Source: an uncultured Lachnospiraceae bacterium (GTDB lineage Bacteria > Bacillota > Clostridia > Lachnospirales > Lachnospiraceae). From it: a stretch of DNA of 15,693 nt. The notes beneath the pieces were generated by a model that ran no database searches, was not told the origin of the DNA, and worked only from the letters and a program-made list of their open reading frames with translations. Position numbers and translations under genes: made by a program. The DNA lies in assembly GCA_937916415.1 (NCBI GenBank), contig CALGGH010000113.1, forward strand, positions 1-15,693. The letters are read 5' to 3'. Below, one piece after another: positions 14,819 through 15,693 of this stretch. Numbering within the stretch: position 1 is the first letter of the stretch; the number at the start of each line of letters is the position of its first letter.

Positions 14819-14838
14819 CATGACAAAGGCCGTGACAA
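14810..14838 (-). promoter_or_regulatory. Sigma-A-type promoter of the mazEF-like/lipid kinase operon
   Basis: On the minus strand, TTGTCA (14838-14833), a 17-nt spacer and TATACT (14815-14810); each hexamer matches the consensus at 5 of 6 bases. The leader to the ATG at 14743 would be about 60 nt. The -35 sits in the first copy of the 18-bp repeat; copies 2 and 3 read TTGCCA at that place. Confidence 0.6.
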
Positions 14839-14881
14839 TAACAACGGCCATGGCAATAACAACGGCCATGGCAATAACAAC
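14828..14881. repeat. Three 18-bp tandem repeats upstream of the mazEF-like operon
   Basis: Units at 14828-14845, 14846-14863 and 14864-14881 read GGCCATGGCAATAACAAC; copies 2 and 3 are identical and copy 1 differs at two positions. A degenerate fragment follows at 14882. The array covers the -35 and the DNA just upstream of the minus-strand promoter. Confidence 0.8.
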
Positions 14882-14898
14882 GGAATAACGGCTGGATG

Positions 14899-14915
14899 AT
14901 CAGCATCCTGCTGAT
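14899..14915. other. Short inverted repeat in the divergent intergenic region
   Basis: ATCAGCA-TCC-TGCTGAT is a perfect 7-bp stem with a 3-nt loop, between the mazE-like promoter and the gene at 15005. It has no T-tract. It could be a regulator site or chance. The whole region 14744-15004 (261 nt) otherwise holds only the promoter, palindrome and tandem repeat listed separately. Confidence 0.3.
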
Positions 14916-15004
14916 TGATTGCCCGGCAGAGACATGCAATGCATCTTGAACATGCTCTCGTTTGGCATTAACATATTCTATGTACATATGAGGAGTGAGT
15001 TTAC

Positions 15005-15550
15005 ATGAGTGACACGTTTAATAAGGCATTGCAGAACATGACCGTGGAGTTCGCGGGCGGAGGAGCCGTAAGGCACATGGCTGACCTGGGATACAACGTG
15101 GACAGGATCCGGGAATCCCTGGACTATCCCCTGAGCCGTGACCGGATCCGCGACATGCTGTGGAAATACTACGTTGATGCCGGACGGATCCTGCCGGAGG
15201 AGCCATCGGGCGATCAGCCGCACACCAAAGTTACGTATATTAAGGAGACGGGTGCCTACGGCAAGACCAGCTTCCGCAGGGTGGAAAAGCCTGTCACGGA
15301 TGGTTCCGCGGTCCCCGCAGGCCGGGAACGGAGCACTGATCAGAAGGCGCCGGTTTCATATGTTCCCTGTGACTTCGGTATCCAAAGGGCCCGTGACGAA
15401 GCCGCATTCCTCGAGCACCTGAGCGTGCTGGATCCCGCTGACCGTGATTATGTCTTAGACCTGCCCTGGCCCCGCGCCAGGGTATGGCACGTCGCCGACG
15501 AGCGCATGAGACGCATCGCGCAGACACTCGGGGCTGGAGTGATAGGATAA
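15005..15550 (+). CDS. Uncharacterised 181-residue protein
   Basis: I do not recognise this protein's family with confidence. The start is supported by AGGAG at 14991-14995, 9 nt ahead, and coding character matches the GC-rich neighbours. Residues 18-58 (GGGAVRHMADLGYNVDRIRE and onward to MLWKYYVDAG) look like a compact helical bundle that could be a helix-turn-helix. The middle (65-120) is polar and Pro/Gly-rich, probably a linker. Residues 121-175 form a second helical block with CDFGIQRARDEAAFLEHL and the aromatic motif LDLPWPRARVWHV. There is no signal peptide or membrane helix. The divergent mazEF-like operon shares its upstream region. A DNA-binding or adaptor role is only a guess. Confidence 0.75.
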   Translation: MSDTFNKALQNMTVEFAGGGAVRHMADLGYNVDRIRESLDYPLSRDRIRDMLWKYYVDAGRILPEEPSGDQPHTKVTYIKETGAYGKTSFRRVEKPVTDGSAVPAGRERSTDQKAPVSYVPCDFGIQRARDEAAFLEHLSVLDPADRDYVLDLPWPRARVWHVADERMRRIAQTLGAGVIG

Positions 15551-15575
15551 TTCAATGCCGTACGTCATGTCCGGG

Positions 15576-15597
15576 GGCCGTCCATGAACGACGGGCC
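15576..15597 (+). terminator. Possible weak terminator after the 181-residue gene
   Basis: CCGTC (15578-15582) pairs with GACGG (15590-15594) around a 7-nt loop, and the stem extends by two G-C pairs past a one-base bulge. It lies about 26 nt after the stop codon. Only a short ATTTGAT follows, so it is not a textbook intrinsic terminator. Confidence 0.3.
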
Positions 15598-15693
15598 ATT
15601 TGATGCACTTAGGCACTGTAAACAAATAATTTCCTAAACTGCTTGTCTGAATTTCCATGTGACTGCGTTGTCGTCAGTCGCCGTAGCCCGCTA

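Noticed and set aside
14744..14869. 42-residue N-terminal extension of the MazE-like antitoxin
   Set aside because: It translates the 18-bp tandem repeat and runs through a good promoter and operator; the AAAGGAG site supports the ATG at 14743.
15455..15658. 67-residue minus-strand open frame
   Set aside because: It overlaps the better-supported gene at 15005-15550, and I saw no convincing ribosome binding site.

Overview
The window reads as chromosomal DNA of a moderately GC-rich member of the Clostridia, most likely Lachnospiraceae or a close relative. The main evidence is the gene order uvrC-hprK-glucokinase-murB-rapZ-whiA-crh/HPr, a Firmicutes arrangement. The protein sequences and strong AGGAGG-type ribosome binding sites agree with this. 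Codon use is distinctive: many ATA (Ile) and AGG (Arg) codons despite the GC-rich coding sequence.

Layout. (1) Bases 1-1532 hold the end of a phosphorelay protein with an Hpt domain, cut by the window edge, followed by a stand-alone response regulator with a degenerate first and an intact second receiver domain. (2) Bases 1555-1593 hold a palindromic REP-like element just ahead of a YgjP/SprT-type metallopeptidase gene (1601-2203). (3) Bases 2317-6340 hold a DUF1846 gene and a 19-nt-spaced ftsH, whose product carries an unusually long disordered C-terminal tail. (4) uvrC (6432-8255) ends inside a second copy of the palindromic element. It is followed by a cluster of related GGGGACGG-core repeats (8281-8391). 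(5) A good promoter abuts these repeats and drives hprK-glcK-murB-rapZ-whiA-crh (8444-13288), with gaps of about 1-19 nt. (6) On the minus strand, convergent to that operon and overlapping its last stop codon, lies mazE-like/mazF-like/diacylglycerol-kinase-like (14743 down to 13285). It has a strong promoter, a perfect operator-like palindrome and an 18-bp tandem repeat upstream. (7) Bases 15005-15550 encode an unrecognised 181-residue protein. The last ~140 bases are non-coding or the edge of something else.

How it fits together. hprK and the HPr-like gene at the two ends of the same operon form a catabolite-control pair. HPr kinase should phosphorylate the conserved Ser of the HPr-like protein, which has Glu where the PTS phospho-His would be and so resembles Bacillus Crh. 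Glucokinase, MurB, RapZ and WhiA link sugar status, cell-wall precursor synthesis and division. The points most worth a second look are the two repeat families sharing one core, the Crh-like protein with Glu15, the RapZ with an altered Walker A, the FtsH tail, and a toxin-antitoxin module apparently co-transcribed with a lipid kinase. The toxin lacks the usual MazF catalytic residues. I found no rRNA, tRNA, CRISPR array, complete insertion sequence or convincing wholly new system.
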